From Bacteroides sp. Marseille-P3684 (lineage in GTDB: Bacteria > Bacteroidota > Bacteroidia > Bacteroidales > Bacteroidaceae): a stretch of 64,000 nucleotides of DNA. Made by a program: the position numbers and the translations under genes. This document shows positions 1 to 9,456 of this stretch, one piece after another (the first letter of the stretch is position 1; each line of letters opens with the position of its first letter). Under the pieces are notes generated by a model. That model was not told where the DNA came from. It saw nothing but the letters and a program-made list of their open reading frames with translations, and ran no database searches. The stretch is taken from assembly GCF_900291465.1 (NCBI RefSeq), contig NZ_LT985808.1:217563-281562 (forward strand), given 5' to 3'.

Positions 1-1006
1 TAAAAGAAAAGCGTTTTGCATTTTCAAATCCTTTCTTTTCTAAACCATTAGGATTATTTAAAATTTCACTCATACAATTGGCTATATTTTGAGAATTGTA
101 TGGGTCGCAAAACATTCCACTATTTCCTATAATTTCATGAAGTGGAGGAATACTGCTGACTAAAATAGGACATCCACAGGCCTGGGCTTCAAGAGGAGGA
201 ATTCCAAAGCCTTCATAAATACTAGTAAAAACAAAAGCTAAGGCATTACTATAATACTTCACGAGTTGCTCATCGGATACTCGTCCAAGAAACTTTATTC
301 TAGGATTGCTTTTATATTTCGATATATCAATATTTTTAAAGCTCCCATTACTTAAGTCTCCTATTATGTATAGAGAGATATCTGAACGCTTCTTCTCAAA
401 GATATCGAATGCTTTTAGAATCGAAATAAAGTTTTTTCTATAGTTAAGGGATGAAACAGCCAGAAGATATTTTTCTTTTTTCAAATTAGTATCTTCTTCT
501 ATATGAAAATTATTGGCCACAGCAGGATATACTACTTTAATTTTCCGTTCTTCTGTTCCATAATATTTTATGATTTCATCTTTTGAGAATTGGCTGACAG
601 TTATAATCTTCAAAGCGGATTTTATTATTCTAGGAATCATGAATTTATAACAATACAGAAATGCCTTGCTAAAAGTTTGAGGATAGGCTTTAAAGGCGAC
701 ATCATGAATTGTTATTATTTTGTTCTTGTAGTACAGAGGAGCAGTATTACATAGACAGAGTAATAAAGGGCTGCCGTTTTTATTCAAGAAATTTGGTAAA
801 TCCCATTGTTCCCATACATGCCCTTTATGTACTCCGATTACCTTAGCGTCTAACCTTTGTGCATATTCTATTTGGATTATATTGGACGGTGTGAGAAACA
901 CCACCTCATCACCCAACAATTCTTTTAATCTCAACGAGATTTCTAAAGCAAACCTTTGCACACCAGTTATCTCCTGGGTCAGAAATCTTGCGTTTATTGC
1001 TATCAT
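1..1006 (-). CDS. Glycosyltransferase family 4, 3' end outside window
   Basis: An open frame runs from ATG at 1006 to the left window edge without a stop (about 335 codons seen). The N-terminus (MIAINARFLTQEITGVQRF) is the usual GT4 opening with a glycine-rich loop near residue 15. Further on come an IITIHDVAF strand and the C-terminal donor-site motif S(I)YEGFGIPPLEAQACGCP with its EX7E spacing, typical of retaining GT-B enzymes using nucleotide sugars. It should add one sugar to the lipid-linked repeat unit at the inner membrane. It is the last visible gene of the capsule operon; the true C-terminus is beyond the window. Sugar specificity cannot be read from the sequence. Confidence 0.85.
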   Translation of the reverse strand, partial: MIAINARFLTQEITGVQRFALEISLRLKELLGDEVVFLTPSNIIQIEYAQRLDAKVIGVHKGHVWEQWDLPNFLNKNGSPLLLCLCNTAPLYYKNKIITIHDVAFKAYPQTFSKAFLYCYKFMIPRIIKSALKIITVSQFSKDEIIKYYGTEERKIKVVYPAVANNFHIEEDTNLKKEKYLLAVSSLNYRKNFISILKAFDIFEKKRSDISLYIIGDLSNGSFKNIDISKYKSNPRIKFLGRVSDEQLVKYYSNALAFVFTSIYEGFGIPPLEAQACGCPILVSSIPPLHEIIGNSGMFCDPYNSQNIANCMSEILNNPNGLEKKGFENAKRFSF

Positions 1007-1053
1007 TTTTCGTATACATTTATGTGATTAATAGTTTCGATTCTTGTGGGTAG

Positions 1054-1425
1054 TTATTTAAAGGCCTTGCCGTAGTCTAATGTAATGTATCTCAATGGCT
1101 GGCTAATATAAAGTTCTTGATTGATATTAGATTTAGATAGTCAAATGTTAGTATCTATTGCAATGGTATTACCAATTTTTACACTAGACAATACCACGCA
1201 GCAGGCTAGTATATAACAATTATGACCTATACTCAAATCACTATCGACTTTGACCTTTAATCGCCCGATTTGCTAAAATAAAATCCGTGTGTCCATATTT
1301 GCGAATCGCTTTCAGACAGCATACTATTCTCTCCTATTGTTATGTTTCCAGTCTTATCAAACAGGTGCTTTAAGCCATCTTTGCGCGATATACCTACCAA
1401 GTATGGGTTTGCAATATTTATCTTC
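1054..1425 (-). pseudogene. Decayed hexapeptide-repeat acyltransferase (WcaF/LpxA-like)
   Basis: No full-length frame exists, but three pieces in different frames of the - strand read like one left-handed beta-helix acetyltransferase. The first includes DKTGNITIGENSM and WTHGFYFSKSGD followed by a stop. The second is DSDLSIGHNCYILACCVVL...VKIGNTIAIDTNI followed by a stop. The last is the C-terminal PLRYITLDYGKAFK with its stop at 1054-1056. The [IV]G-x4 periodicity and PL(K/R)YI..DY ending are typical of capsule O-acetyltransferases. It lies between two intact glycosyltransferases, so loss of this enzyme probably removed an acetyl decoration. Sequence from about 1426 to 1824 shows further frame-broken coding-like stretches that I cannot assign. 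Confidence 0.65.
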
Positions 1426-1824
1426 TATAGATTGGATAGAGGTAGTCTTGTTCTAAAGGTGATTTGCAGCTTTTCCGCCATGCATAGCATAAGCCAAGCC
1501 ACTCATTTGTAAAATTAAACAATCAATCTGTGAGTTCATTCCTATGATGAGTTTGTCAACAATGATGATATTAAAGTGCCTATGCCCTTAATATAATAAA
1601 TTTAATTGCGTTGTATTAAAAAATCCTTCACAACATTTCTTTATTTGCAATATAGAGGACAGCCCCTCTTTTTATACTTTTACTATCCTATTCTAATTGT
1701 ATATAGGAATTGAACAATCGCAAACATTTAATTTTTCAGACATTCGAGCATACTTTTTAAAATCATCGAACAAAAAATCTATATTCAGCATGAGCCTGCG
1801 TCAAGATAGTCTTCGTTTTATCAA

Positions 1825-2952
1825 TTACTTACTCTTTTCTTCTATGTAATGCCTAACCCTTTCTATTATATCTTGCCAGTTGTATTCGGAAATATCAGGA
1901 TTTTTCATTGCTTCTATTTTTTTCATGTCTTCAAGTAAACCACATATTTGATTAACCCAATTCTTTTTATCCCAACCTTTAATCGTTAAGCCTCTTTTTT
2001 CAACGACCTCAATCATCGCTGAATTATGTGGACTAACAACTGGGCATCCACAAGCCATCGCCTCCAATTGCGGCATTCCAAAGCCTTCATTTAAAGCAGT
2101 TGAAATATATAGATTTGCTAAATTATATAGAACAATTAGTTCTTCAGACCCAATGTATTGAGTAAAACAAACTGCTTCTCTAGGATAGTCTGATGCATTT
2201 ATAATAGAAGAAAGATTAGAACTCTGCCAGCCCTTAGCACCAACTATCAGTAATTTATAACCGGTCCTTTTATATATTTCAGGTATAATATGCAATAAAA
2301 AAGATAAATTTTTTCTAGGTTCAATAGTACCGACAAACAAAATAAAACCTTTTTCAATTGCATATTTTTTATATATTTCATTCTTTTGTTTTATTGATAC
2401 CTGTATTTTTCGAAATTTCGTGCTACAGGAGTCTCCGATGACAACATCTTGTTGCTTCCTATTTGGATAATACAAATTTAACTTGCTATGTGTATAATTT
2501 GAATTACACCAAATTAGATCTGCTTTTTTAATGGAATAATTCACGAATGGTAATGCAAACCATCTGTTTTTCCACAACATTGTACTCTTATACTCCTTAT
2601 TAACAACATCATGGACAGTTATCATTTTTTTTGTTTTCCCTATAGGCAATAATGGGACTTCTGACATAGGAGACCAAACAATATCAGGTCTTAATTTTCT
2701 TATAATCTTCGGTAGATAGAAATGATACCATATAAGGTTTGGAACTTTTATTTTCCTAAGAACAGGATCTATAATTATATCCAATTTATCTACAGGTAGT
2801 CCTGTAATGCTTTCATGAAAAGAAGTTGGACTTACCAATATCAAATGTAATTCTGGTGCATAACTACAGATAGCTCTAATTGCGTCTATTGCATATGTTG
2901 CAATTCCTGTAGCTCGCTTAGTAAATGCTCGACAATCAACAACAATATTCAT
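1825..2952 (-). CDS. Glycosyltransferase family 4
   Basis: This 375-aa protein has two Rossmann domains in the GT-B fold. The N-terminal acceptor half starts MNIVVDCRAFTKRATGIATY and contains IWSPMSEVPLL and ITVHDVVNKEY. The C-terminal donor half carries FVGTIEPRKNL (start of the nucleotide-sugar domain, near residue 215) and the EX7E motif in STALNEGFGMPQLEAMACGCP near residue 295. It should transfer a sugar to the growing repeat unit on the cytoplasmic face of the membrane. Only 3 bp separate it from the upstream GT2 gene, so both are translated from one transcript. Low GC marks it as part of the variable capsule cassette. Donor and linkage are unknown. Confidence 0.88.
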   Translation of the reverse strand: MNIVVDCRAFTKRATGIATYAIDAIRAICSYAPELHLILVSPTSFHESITGLPVDKLDIIIDPVLRKIKVPNLIWYHFYLPKIIRKLRPDIVWSPMSEVPLLPIGKTKKMITVHDVVNKEYKSTMLWKNRWFALPFVNYSIKKADLIWCNSNYTHSKLNLYYPNRKQQDVVIGDSCSTKFRKIQVSIKQKNEIYKKYAIEKGFILFVGTIEPRKNLSFLLHIIPEIYKRTGYKLLIVGAKGWQSSNLSSIINASDYPREAVCFTQYIGSEELIVLYNLANLYISTALNEGFGMPQLEAMACGCPVVSPHNSAMIEVVEKRGLTIKGWDKKNWVNQICGLLEDMKKIEAMKNPDISEYNWQDIIERVRHYIEEKSK

Positions 2953-2955
2953 ATA

Positions 2956-3966
2956 TCAAAATAGAATAGAAAGTTTAAAACCAAAATATCTCCATAAGAA
3001 AACAAACGGTATTTTTTTATAAGTGAATTTTAGAACTTTTTTATTCAGATCAGTATCCATTCGTACTAAAGAATCGATTTCATTTACCATATTTATTTGC
3101 TCTTTTGAGCTCTTAGTAAGATATACCAAATAAACACAGTAAATATTGAATAAAGAATTGGATATAAAGTTTATCGTTGATATACGTTTGTTATTTTTAG
3201 GGTAACTACCTGATATAAAATCATCAAGCATTCTTTTTCCTACTTTATAAAAACTGTCAAAATTTCTTCTCACACTATCTTTTGACACTGTTTGTCCTTC
3301 CCGTCCTATAAAATATTGATATAAATTAATGTCATAAAAGCTAATCGAATGCGATTTTACATATGGATAATAACAGTACTCAGCGTCAGTATAGCTGATT
3401 CCTTCTTGAAGTTTCAGATTACAGTCACGAAGTAATTCTGTTCTAAATGTCATCGCATGCATTCTCAGCATTAATGCATTTTGTGTACTCGCAAAATTTA
3501 AATCATCAGCCAAATATTTCTTACCATATTGAAGGTTTTGCATTTTAATATTATGCAAACCTTTCCCTTGTATTGTATAATTTGTGATCAATACATCAAG
3601 CTCATCACTCAAATTTACGATTGTATTAATAAATAATGATAGTTGATTTGTATCAAACCAGTCATCCGCATCAAGAATTCTAAAATACCTTCCTTTAGCA
3701 ATAGTTAGTCCTTTATTTATGCAAGATCCATAATTTCCATTAGGTTTATCTACGACCTCAAATACATTTGGATATCTATTTACATATCTTAATGCTATAT
3801 CTAATGACTTATCTTTGCTTCCATCATTTATAATTATAACCTGAAGTGCATTAAATAAATCATTATCTGAAATAATTAATGAGGCTAGACACCTGTCTAA
3901 ATATAACTCCATATTATAGACCGGGACAATAATAGTTAACACTTTTTCGATTCTATGATTTTCCAT
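2956..3966 (-). CDS. Glycosyltransferase family 2
   Basis: The 336-aa product has a GT-A fold. The N-terminus LTIIVPVYNMELYLDRCLASL is the standard GT2 nucleotide-binding start, followed by IIINDGSKDKSL (first acidic site) and the DXD-type metal site in RILDADDWFDTNQ around residue 120. The C-terminal 150 residues are helical and lack the membrane segments of processive synthases, fitting a single-addition capsule transferase. It overlaps the 3' end of the polymerase gene by 14 bp and ends 3 bp before the next glycosyltransferase, so it sits in a tight operon. Specificity is unknown. Confidence 0.88.
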   Translation of the reverse strand: MENHRIEKVLTIIVPVYNMELYLDRCLASLIISDNDLFNALQVIIINDGSKDKSLDIALRYVNRYPNVFEVVDKPNGNYGSCINKGLTIAKGRYFRILDADDWFDTNQLSLFINTIVNLSDELDVLITNYTIQGKGLHNIKMQNLQYGKKYLADDLNFASTQNALMLRMHAMTFRTELLRDCNLKLQEGISYTDAEYCYYPYVKSHSISFYDINLYQYFIGREGQTVSKDSVRRNFDSFYKVGKRMLDDFISGSYPKNNKRISTINFISNSLFNIYCVYLVYLTKSSKEQINMVNEIDSLVRMDTDLNKKVLKFTYKKIPFVFLWRYFGFKLSILF

Positions 3967-5251
3967 ATCTCAATACATATTTTTTAAGAAACCAAACCAT
4001 TATCAATAAATAAATTACACTCCTTAACCAACCTAGTCTCATTATTGATTCAGTAAATTTACTTGAAAAGAATGCCATAAAAATACTCATAGCCATTGAT
4101 GTGTATATTAACAAATTTACATTAAGAATAAATGGTGATTTTATGACATCTTCTGATTTCTTATAAAAGAACATCGAGATCAAAGCCAAGATAAAATTCA
4201 TAACGAAAATACCCAGCATTCCCCAATCCTCATAAAAAGGCCTATATTGAGTATAAACATTTCCTAAGCTATTATTACCAACATACTGAAATTCACCAGG
4301 CTGTATACTAAAATTAGGATCAACGTCCTTGTAAAAGGAATAAAAAGTATGTTCACCCCACCTCTGAGAATAAGAAATGTTGGATGCGTGCATAAAAATA
4401 TCAAAGTTTTTAATTTCTGCTCCACAATATTCTGCTAATAAATCTGAGTTCGTTCTATTCTCTACATCTCTCCCTATCAATAGACTTAATCCTCTGAATG
4501 AAAAAGCCAAGATGAAGAGTATCAATAATAGGCGTACATATACTTTTCTTGATATTTGATAATTACCTTTTAATGCGTAATAATCAAATAAGAAGAAAAT
4601 ACCAAACTGCATAAACATATTGAGTATCGGCGCTTTAGAGCCACTCAGCATACCATCTATAAATATTACAGAAATATGTATTAGGAGAATCTTTTTTATT
4701 TGTTGCAAACCCTTAGTTTGATAACTGAACATCAAAGCAAGCAACCATATTGTAAAATTGGATACAACGGTTGTGTAACTACCAAATTGTCGAACAAACG
4801 AAGGTAAATTGAAGTCATTTGTTCCATTCCATTCATCCATTCTTCGCGCTATTATAAGTTCAGAAAAGCTCAAAGAACCAAATGCTTGCTTTAAATAATA
4901 TATTTTTAAAAGAATCCCCAAAAAGCCAATTGCGATGGACAACAATATGAAGATCCTTATTTTTTGTATGGGGAATTTTATCTCTTCATTTATTCTTTTA
5001 TGCTTCACAGGTTTATTTGGTCGACAGAGTATCATGCAACAAAATGTAAAAAAAAGAGTTCCACCTCCAAGAATTACTACAGATATGGGAAGCATTTTGT
5101 CCATTCTCCATTCTGTATAATACGATGTAGCCATTAAAGAGGCAGCTAACATACCAGCCCCCATAAGTATTGGTGGGGACGCTAGATTCTTAAAATATTT
5201 ATATGCTATCCACAAATTAATAGATAGTAATATGTCTAATAAAAATAACAT
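3953..5251 (-). CDS. wzy: Oligosaccharide repeat unit polymerase (Wzy)
   Basis: A 432-aa protein made mostly of hydrophobic segments (about 10-12 membrane spans) with a larger hydrophilic loop around residues 265-325 rich in Tyr/Phe/Arg, typical of Wzy polymerases that join lipid-linked repeat units in the periplasm. There is no soluble catalytic domain and sequence identity is normally low in this family, so assignment rests on topology and on being the only such protein in a cluster that also has Wzx, Wzc and Wza. It overlaps the downstream GT2 gene by 14 bp. An O-antigen ligase-like protein is the alternative. Confidence 0.75.
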   Translation of the reverse strand: MLFLLDILLSINLWIAYKYFKNLASPPILMGAGMLAASLMATSYYTEWRMDKMLPISVVILGGGTLFFTFCCMILCRPNKPVKHKRINEEIKFPIQKIRIFILLSIAIGFLGILLKIYYLKQAFGSLSFSELIIARRMDEWNGTNDFNLPSFVRQFGSYTTVVSNFTIWLLALMFSYQTKGLQQIKKILLIHISVIFIDGMLSGSKAPILNMFMQFGIFFLFDYYALKGNYQISRKVYVRLLLILFILAFSFRGLSLLIGRDVENRTNSDLLAEYCGAEIKNFDIFMHASNISYSQRWGEHTFYSFYKDVDPNFSIQPGEFQYVGNNSLGNVYTQYRPFYEDWGMLGIFVMNFILALISMFFYKKSEDVIKSPFILNVNLLIYTSMAMSIFMAFFSSKFTESIMRLGWLRSVIYLLIMVWFLKKYVLRYGKS

Positions 5252-5284
5252 TTAGATAATTGTTATAAGGAACACACCTTTGAA

Positions 5285-6421
5285 TTATATATTAGCCATC
5301 GTTTGCATTACTTTTTCTATGATAGGTGCCATATCATAATACTTATATTCAGCTAATCGTCCTCCGAAGATTACATTCTCCTCTACATCGGCAAGAGCTT
5401 TATATTTGGCATAAAGGGTATTGTTCATTTCATCATTTACTGGATAATAAGGCTCCATGCCATCGCACCATTCTGTAGAATATTCCTTAGAAATTACAGT
5501 CTTTGGATTATCATAAACAGCCTGCCCGAACATCTCAAAATGCTTGTGTTCGATTATACGAGTATAGGGGACTTCAAGTTCAGTATAATTTACCACTGCA
5601 TTACCTTGATAATTAGAAGATTCAATGATCTCCTGTTCAAAGCGCACGGTACGATAATTCAATTTGCCGAAACAATAGCCATAAAACTCATCAATCTTAC
5701 CTGTAAATACTATTTTATCAGCAAGACTTTCCCAATAAGCTCTATTCACGAAAAAGTCTACATTTGTCTTCGTCTCAACACCGTCAAGTAGTCCGATAAT
5801 CAATCGGTTGTAACCACCTATTGGAATACCCTGATATTTATCATTAAAATAGTTGTTGTCAAACACGAAGCGTACAGGCAGACGCTTAATAATAAATGCT
5901 GGCAGTTCTGTACATTTGCGCCCCCATTGCTTCTCGGTGTAGCCTTTTATCAAGCGTTCATATATATCCTTTCCGATAAGTACTTGAGCTTGTTCTTCGA
6001 GATTGCGTGGTTCTGTAACACCATCTGCTTTCATTCTAGAAATAGCTTCGGCTTTTTGCTCTTCTATCTTAGCCTGGGCTTCTTCAGGAGTTATGACTCC
6101 CCACATCTGGTAAAATGTATTCATGTTAAAAGGTAAGTTGTAGAGCATACCTTTATAATTTGCAACTGGTGAATTAGTATAACGATTAAACTCAACAATT
6201 GAATTGACCAAATTCCACACCTCTCTGTTTGAGGTATGAAATATGTGCGCACCATATTTATGAACATTTATGCCCTCAACATTCTCACAATAGATATTAC
6301 CACCTAGATACGGTCGCTTATCTATGACGAGGCACTTCTTGCCCTGCTTTCTTGCAAAATATGCAAATGTGGCTCCAAATAATCCAGATCCCACTATAAG
6401 ATAATCGTATTTTTTCTCCAT
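5285..6421 (-). CDS. glf: UDP-galactopyranose mutase
   Basis: Converts UDP-galactopyranose to UDP-galactofuranose using reduced FAD, supplying galactofuranose to the repeat unit. The FAD-binding N-terminus YLIVGSGLFGATFAYFARKQ (GxGxxG) and the RPYLGGNIY segment are diagnostic, as are HIFHTSNREVWN, EKQWGRKC near residue 165 and GGYNRLI near residue 205. I start it at MEKKYDYLIV (6421); a longer reading from 6451 adds ten residues before the FAD strand and would overlap the pyruvyltransferase gene. Length (about 378 aa) is normal. It follows the pyruvyltransferase-like gene by 2 bp. Assignment is firm. Confidence 0.95.
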   Translation of the reverse strand: MEKKYDYLIVGSGLFGATFAYFARKQGKKCLVIDKRPYLGGNIYCENVEGINVHKYGAHIFHTSNREVWNLVNSIVEFNRYTNSPVANYKGMLYNLPFNMNTFYQMWGVITPEEAQAKIEEQKAEAISRMKADGVTEPRNLEEQAQVLIGKDIYERLIKGYTEKQWGRKCTELPAFIIKRLPVRFVFDNNYFNDKYQGIPIGGYNRLIIGLLDGVETKTNVDFFVNRAYWESLADKIVFTGKIDEFYGYCFGKLNYRTVRFEQEIIESSNYQGNAVVNYTELEVPYTRIIEHKHFEMFGQAVYDNPKTVISKEYSTEWCDGMEPYYPVNDEMNNTLYAKYKALADVEENVIFGGRLAEYKYYDMAPIIEKVMQTMANI

Positions 6422-6423
6422 AG

Positions 6424-7698
6424 TCAATTCTCTATTTCGTATTTTAAGCAATCAATAGAATCCATTATTTCACTCTCAATCAAAGGATTAATACGTTTAT
6501 AATCTATGTGCCGTTGCCAATCAGTATCACCACTACCTTTGTAATTTTTGTAGAGAATACCGTAACGCAAAAGGATGTCATACATACGGGTATTCTGCGA
6601 TCCTATTTCCGTATCGGCATTCTTCATCGCATGAACAAACTCCTTTTGAAATTTCAGCGCAAATACTGTTGCATGAAACGAATCCATACAAACGTAAGAG
6701 GCATGGCGTAACAAGTACACCCACTCATAAGGACCGGCATCCTGGTAAGTAATTCCATCACCATAAACTCTTGTTCTATTGTAGCATTCAAGAGTGATAA
6801 CCTTATCAATACCGGTGAACCGCTTCACATCCTGTACCATCTGTTCATAAACATCTGCCCTCTTGTCGCCAACGAAATAACAGAAGATGTATTTGTCGGG
6901 GACTTGGAACTCTATCTCAGCCTTGTTTCCAAATTCCTCCCACTCCTTAGCCGAGAGTAAATAAGTGGGATCAACCACCAACTTAATATCATCACGATGA
7001 AGCAACTTACGTATCAGCTCTACAGACCGCTTTTCTCTCACAGCTATGTGAGAGAACTTACTTAGGGCATTCCTCATCCTATCTCTCACCATCGGATGGA
7101 TTTCCGGCTGTGACATACTTGACGAATAGGCTACACACTTCGTGCCATCTGTTACAAATTCAAGGAACATCATCGGGTTATAACCTCCACAGAATGGATT
7201 CCATATTTGGTCGCTGCCCGTGATAAAAAGGTCAGCCTCTGCCACAACCTTCTTATAGTCTGCATGAGTGAAAAGACGACGCATATTGAAGTTGCCATCA
7301 CAAAAAGTAAACTTATAAACTTTCTGCTTCTGCAGATTGCCGTAATACCATTTCTTCACAAAGTATTCATATCCCGGACATTTACTCAAGAAAGAAAGAA
7401 TATAGCGGTTGGGTAACATGAGAATTACCGGCACATCACTGCCATTCTGCACATTCCGTATGATCATATTCTTTCTCTCTGCCAACCTACTGATTTGCTC
7501 TCTAGACAAAAATAGCCTCATGATGCGCTTCAGCACGGCAAAAATGTAATGCCTGAAAGTCGGCGGCGGGGTCTCACGTCCGTTGTATATGAACTCTACG
7601 TCATGCCCCATCTTACGTAACACATAATTGAGAGCGTAGCTCTGCAAACAGGTACCAAAGTTGGGATGTGGAGCAAAAGTTACCAGTTTTATCTTCAT
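6424..7698 (-). CDS. Polysaccharide pyruvyl transferase family protein
   Basis: This 424-aa protein matches the CsaB/WcaK family, which transfers pyruvate from phosphoenolpyruvate to a sugar as a ketal. Visible marks are the N-terminal strand KIKLVTFAPHPNFGTCLQSYALNYVL, the ITGSDQIWNP segment near residue 165, VAYSSSMSQPEI, the VREKRSVELI segment, and a C-terminal MDSFHATVFALKF (a conserved Ser/His histidine motif). It is cytoplasmic. It sits 3 bp after the thiamine-diphosphate enzyme gene and 2 bp before glf. Members of this family in capsule loci are often annotated only by family, and some may carry out other transfers. Confidence 0.82.
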   Translation of the reverse strand: MKIKLVTFAPHPNFGTCLQSYALNYVLRKMGHDVEFIYNGRETPPPTFRHYIFAVLKRIMRLFLSREQISRLAERKNMIIRNVQNGSDVPVILMLPNRYILSFLSKCPGYEYFVKKWYYGNLQKQKVYKFTFCDGNFNMRRLFTHADYKKVVAEADLFITGSDQIWNPFCGGYNPMMFLEFVTDGTKCVAYSSSMSQPEIHPMVRDRMRNALSKFSHIAVREKRSVELIRKLLHRDDIKLVVDPTYLLSAKEWEEFGNKAEIEFQVPDKYIFCYFVGDKRADVYEQMVQDVKRFTGIDKVITLECYNRTRVYGDGITYQDAGPYEWVYLLRHASYVCMDSFHATVFALKFQKEFVHAMKNADTEIGSQNTRMYDILLRYGILYKNYKGSGDTDWQRHIDYKRINPLIESEIMDSIDCLKYEIEN

Positions 7699-7701
7699 AC
7701 T

Positions 7702-9456
7702 TTATTTTTTCAGAATTGACTTGATAAATCTCTTCCCTTTTTCGCCAACAATAGAGGTTACAGCTGTTTTCAGATTCTTTTTAAACACTACAGCTTTATC
7801 CTTATCTATTGAGGTTATCAGCTGATAGGCTTCTTCTTCATCTTCCTCACCAGCTACAAAAACCTCAAAAATCATCGGTCTATCAAAATGCTTTTCTGAC
7901 AATACATGTTTCTTATATTTCAGAAATTCCTCCTTTGTAGACGCTGAAAAATATTCATATCCGAGATCTTCTGCGTAATGTTTAACAAGTGACTTGGACT
8001 GCCTTCCGAAATGCCCAGATGCAGCCATATACAGTTTACCGTCTTTCCCTAAAGACGTTGCAGGAGAGAAGCTGTATCTCATCTCATTTCCCTGTCCATT
8101 ATTTACAAGTATTATTCGCACATTATCACCTATATGTCTGTTCCCCAACACATTCATATCATAGAAAAAAGCTAAATCTCCAAGCATTGCGATATACAAT
8201 CTATCGGGATTACATAAAGATGCGCCGATCATCGTACTCAGGCAACCGTCAATTCCAAAACCGCCTACATTGCAATTACCCTTTGTCTCGGAAACTTCAA
8301 AATAATTCATAGCCCGTAATGAGCTCCAAATGCCCATGTGGAAATTGCAACCTTTCGGAAGACCTCCCGCAACTTGCTGGGCAATCCAAATAGTACTTAG
8401 TGGTAATTCCGGCAAAGCAGAAATGATATTTTTATATAACGAAATGCAAGCATCGTAATAAGAGTGATTTTCTGCACCAGGCTGTGAATATTGTTCAAAA
8501 AAATAACGCTCAGGCATTTCAAATACCAAAGACAAACGTCCAAAAGTATCCCTTATCTCACCATCACAGTTAACACGCCAAACTTCCTTGCAATTAAACT
8601 TTCGTGAAGTTGCATCGCCTGAGACTTCTCCTATATGTATCAACAAGTCAATATTTGCTACATCAAATTCGGTAAACTGTTGACCAAGACACAAAGCAGA
8701 CTGTACCTTGTAAGCACCATTATACCCGCTTGTGTGATCACAGAATACTACTGCGTCGTGAGTTGCACAAAAATCGTCAATCGCTTGCGTCTCCTTTTTA
8801 CTAAAAAGTCTATGGGCACCAACAAAAACAGCTATTCTGCCAGCAGGTAATTCAGGAAGCATGTCAAATGCTGTATATCTTCTTATGATCTGTACTGGTG
8901 GAAGCTCCTTTACCATGAAGTTTCTGCTGTATCTTGTAAAAAGATTGATGTGTACGGGACCGCCACCATGTCGCTTACATTCCAATATAGCTTTGTTAAC
9001 CTCAATGGTACAATAATGCTCATCTCTCTCATCCTTGACATAAACAGCCTCTACATTCAGTTTTGCTATATCATAAGGTATCCTCCGACGGTCTATGTTC
9101 TGTTCCAACAAATGTCCAATCCGATCTGTTCCCTGATGTGCAGTAATAACAATAATAGGCAATTTACGGTAATAAGCCTCTGTCAAAGCTGAATAGTAGT
9201 TTCGTGATGCTGTAGCACCTGTACAGGTGATGACCACGGGCTCTCCACTTTCCTCTGCCATGCCACATGCCATGTAAGCAGCAGATCGCTCATCAACGCA
9301 TGAGAATACCTTAAAAAACGGGTCATGCTGAATGCTTCCAACAAAACACATATGGGTTGTGCCTGGGGAAGTAACAACATACCTTATATTATTTGCCTTA
9401 AGGAGAGAGATTACGATTTGAGCGTTTCTCTCATCGGTGTAATATATATTATCCAT
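7702..9456 (-). CDS. Thiamine-diphosphate-dependent enzyme (MenD/acetolactate-synthase-like)
   Basis: The 584-aa protein has the three-domain layout of ThDP decarboxylases. The N-terminal PYR domain starts YVVTSPGTTHM and holds the cofactor-activating Glu in CVDERSAAYMACGMAEE (near residue 55). A central domain follows, then a C-terminal PP domain with GDLAFFYDMNVLGNR ending in IILVNN (the GD-x(25-30)-NN metal/ThDP site, near residues 450-475). The reaction is not readable: family members decarboxylate or condense 2-keto acids. Its place between an SDR and a pyruvyltransferase suggests it makes or attaches a branched or acyl sugar piece, as ThDP enzymes do in yersiniose-type sugars, but that is inference. 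It overlaps the SDR gene by 8 bp. Confidence 0.82.
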   Translation of the reverse strand: MDNIYYTDERNAQIVISLLKANNIRYVVTSPGTTHMCFVGSIQHDPFFKVFSCVDERSAAYMACGMAEESGEPVVITCTGATASRNYYSALTEAYYRKLPIIVITAHQGTDRIGHLLEQNIDRRRIPYDIAKLNVEAVYVKDERDEHYCTIEVNKAILECKRHGGGPVHINLFTRYSRNFMVKELPPVQIIRRYTAFDMLPELPAGRIAVFVGAHRLFSKKETQAIDDFCATHDAVVFCDHTSGYNGAYKVQSALCLGQQFTEFDVANIDLLIHIGEVSGDATSRKFNCKEVWRVNCDGEIRDTFGRLSLVFEMPERYFFEQYSQPGAENHSYYDACISLYKNIISALPELPLSTIWIAQQVAGGLPKGCNFHMGIWSSLRAMNYFEVSETKGNCNVGGFGIDGCLSTMIGASLCNPDRLYIAMLGDLAFFYDMNVLGNRHIGDNVRIILVNNGQGNEMRYSFSPATSLGKDGKLYMAASGHFGRQSKSLVKHYAEDLGYEYFSASTKEEFLKYKKHVLSEKHFDRPMIFEVFVAGEEDEEEAYQLITSIDKDKAVVFKKNLKTAVTSIVGEKGKRFIKSILKK

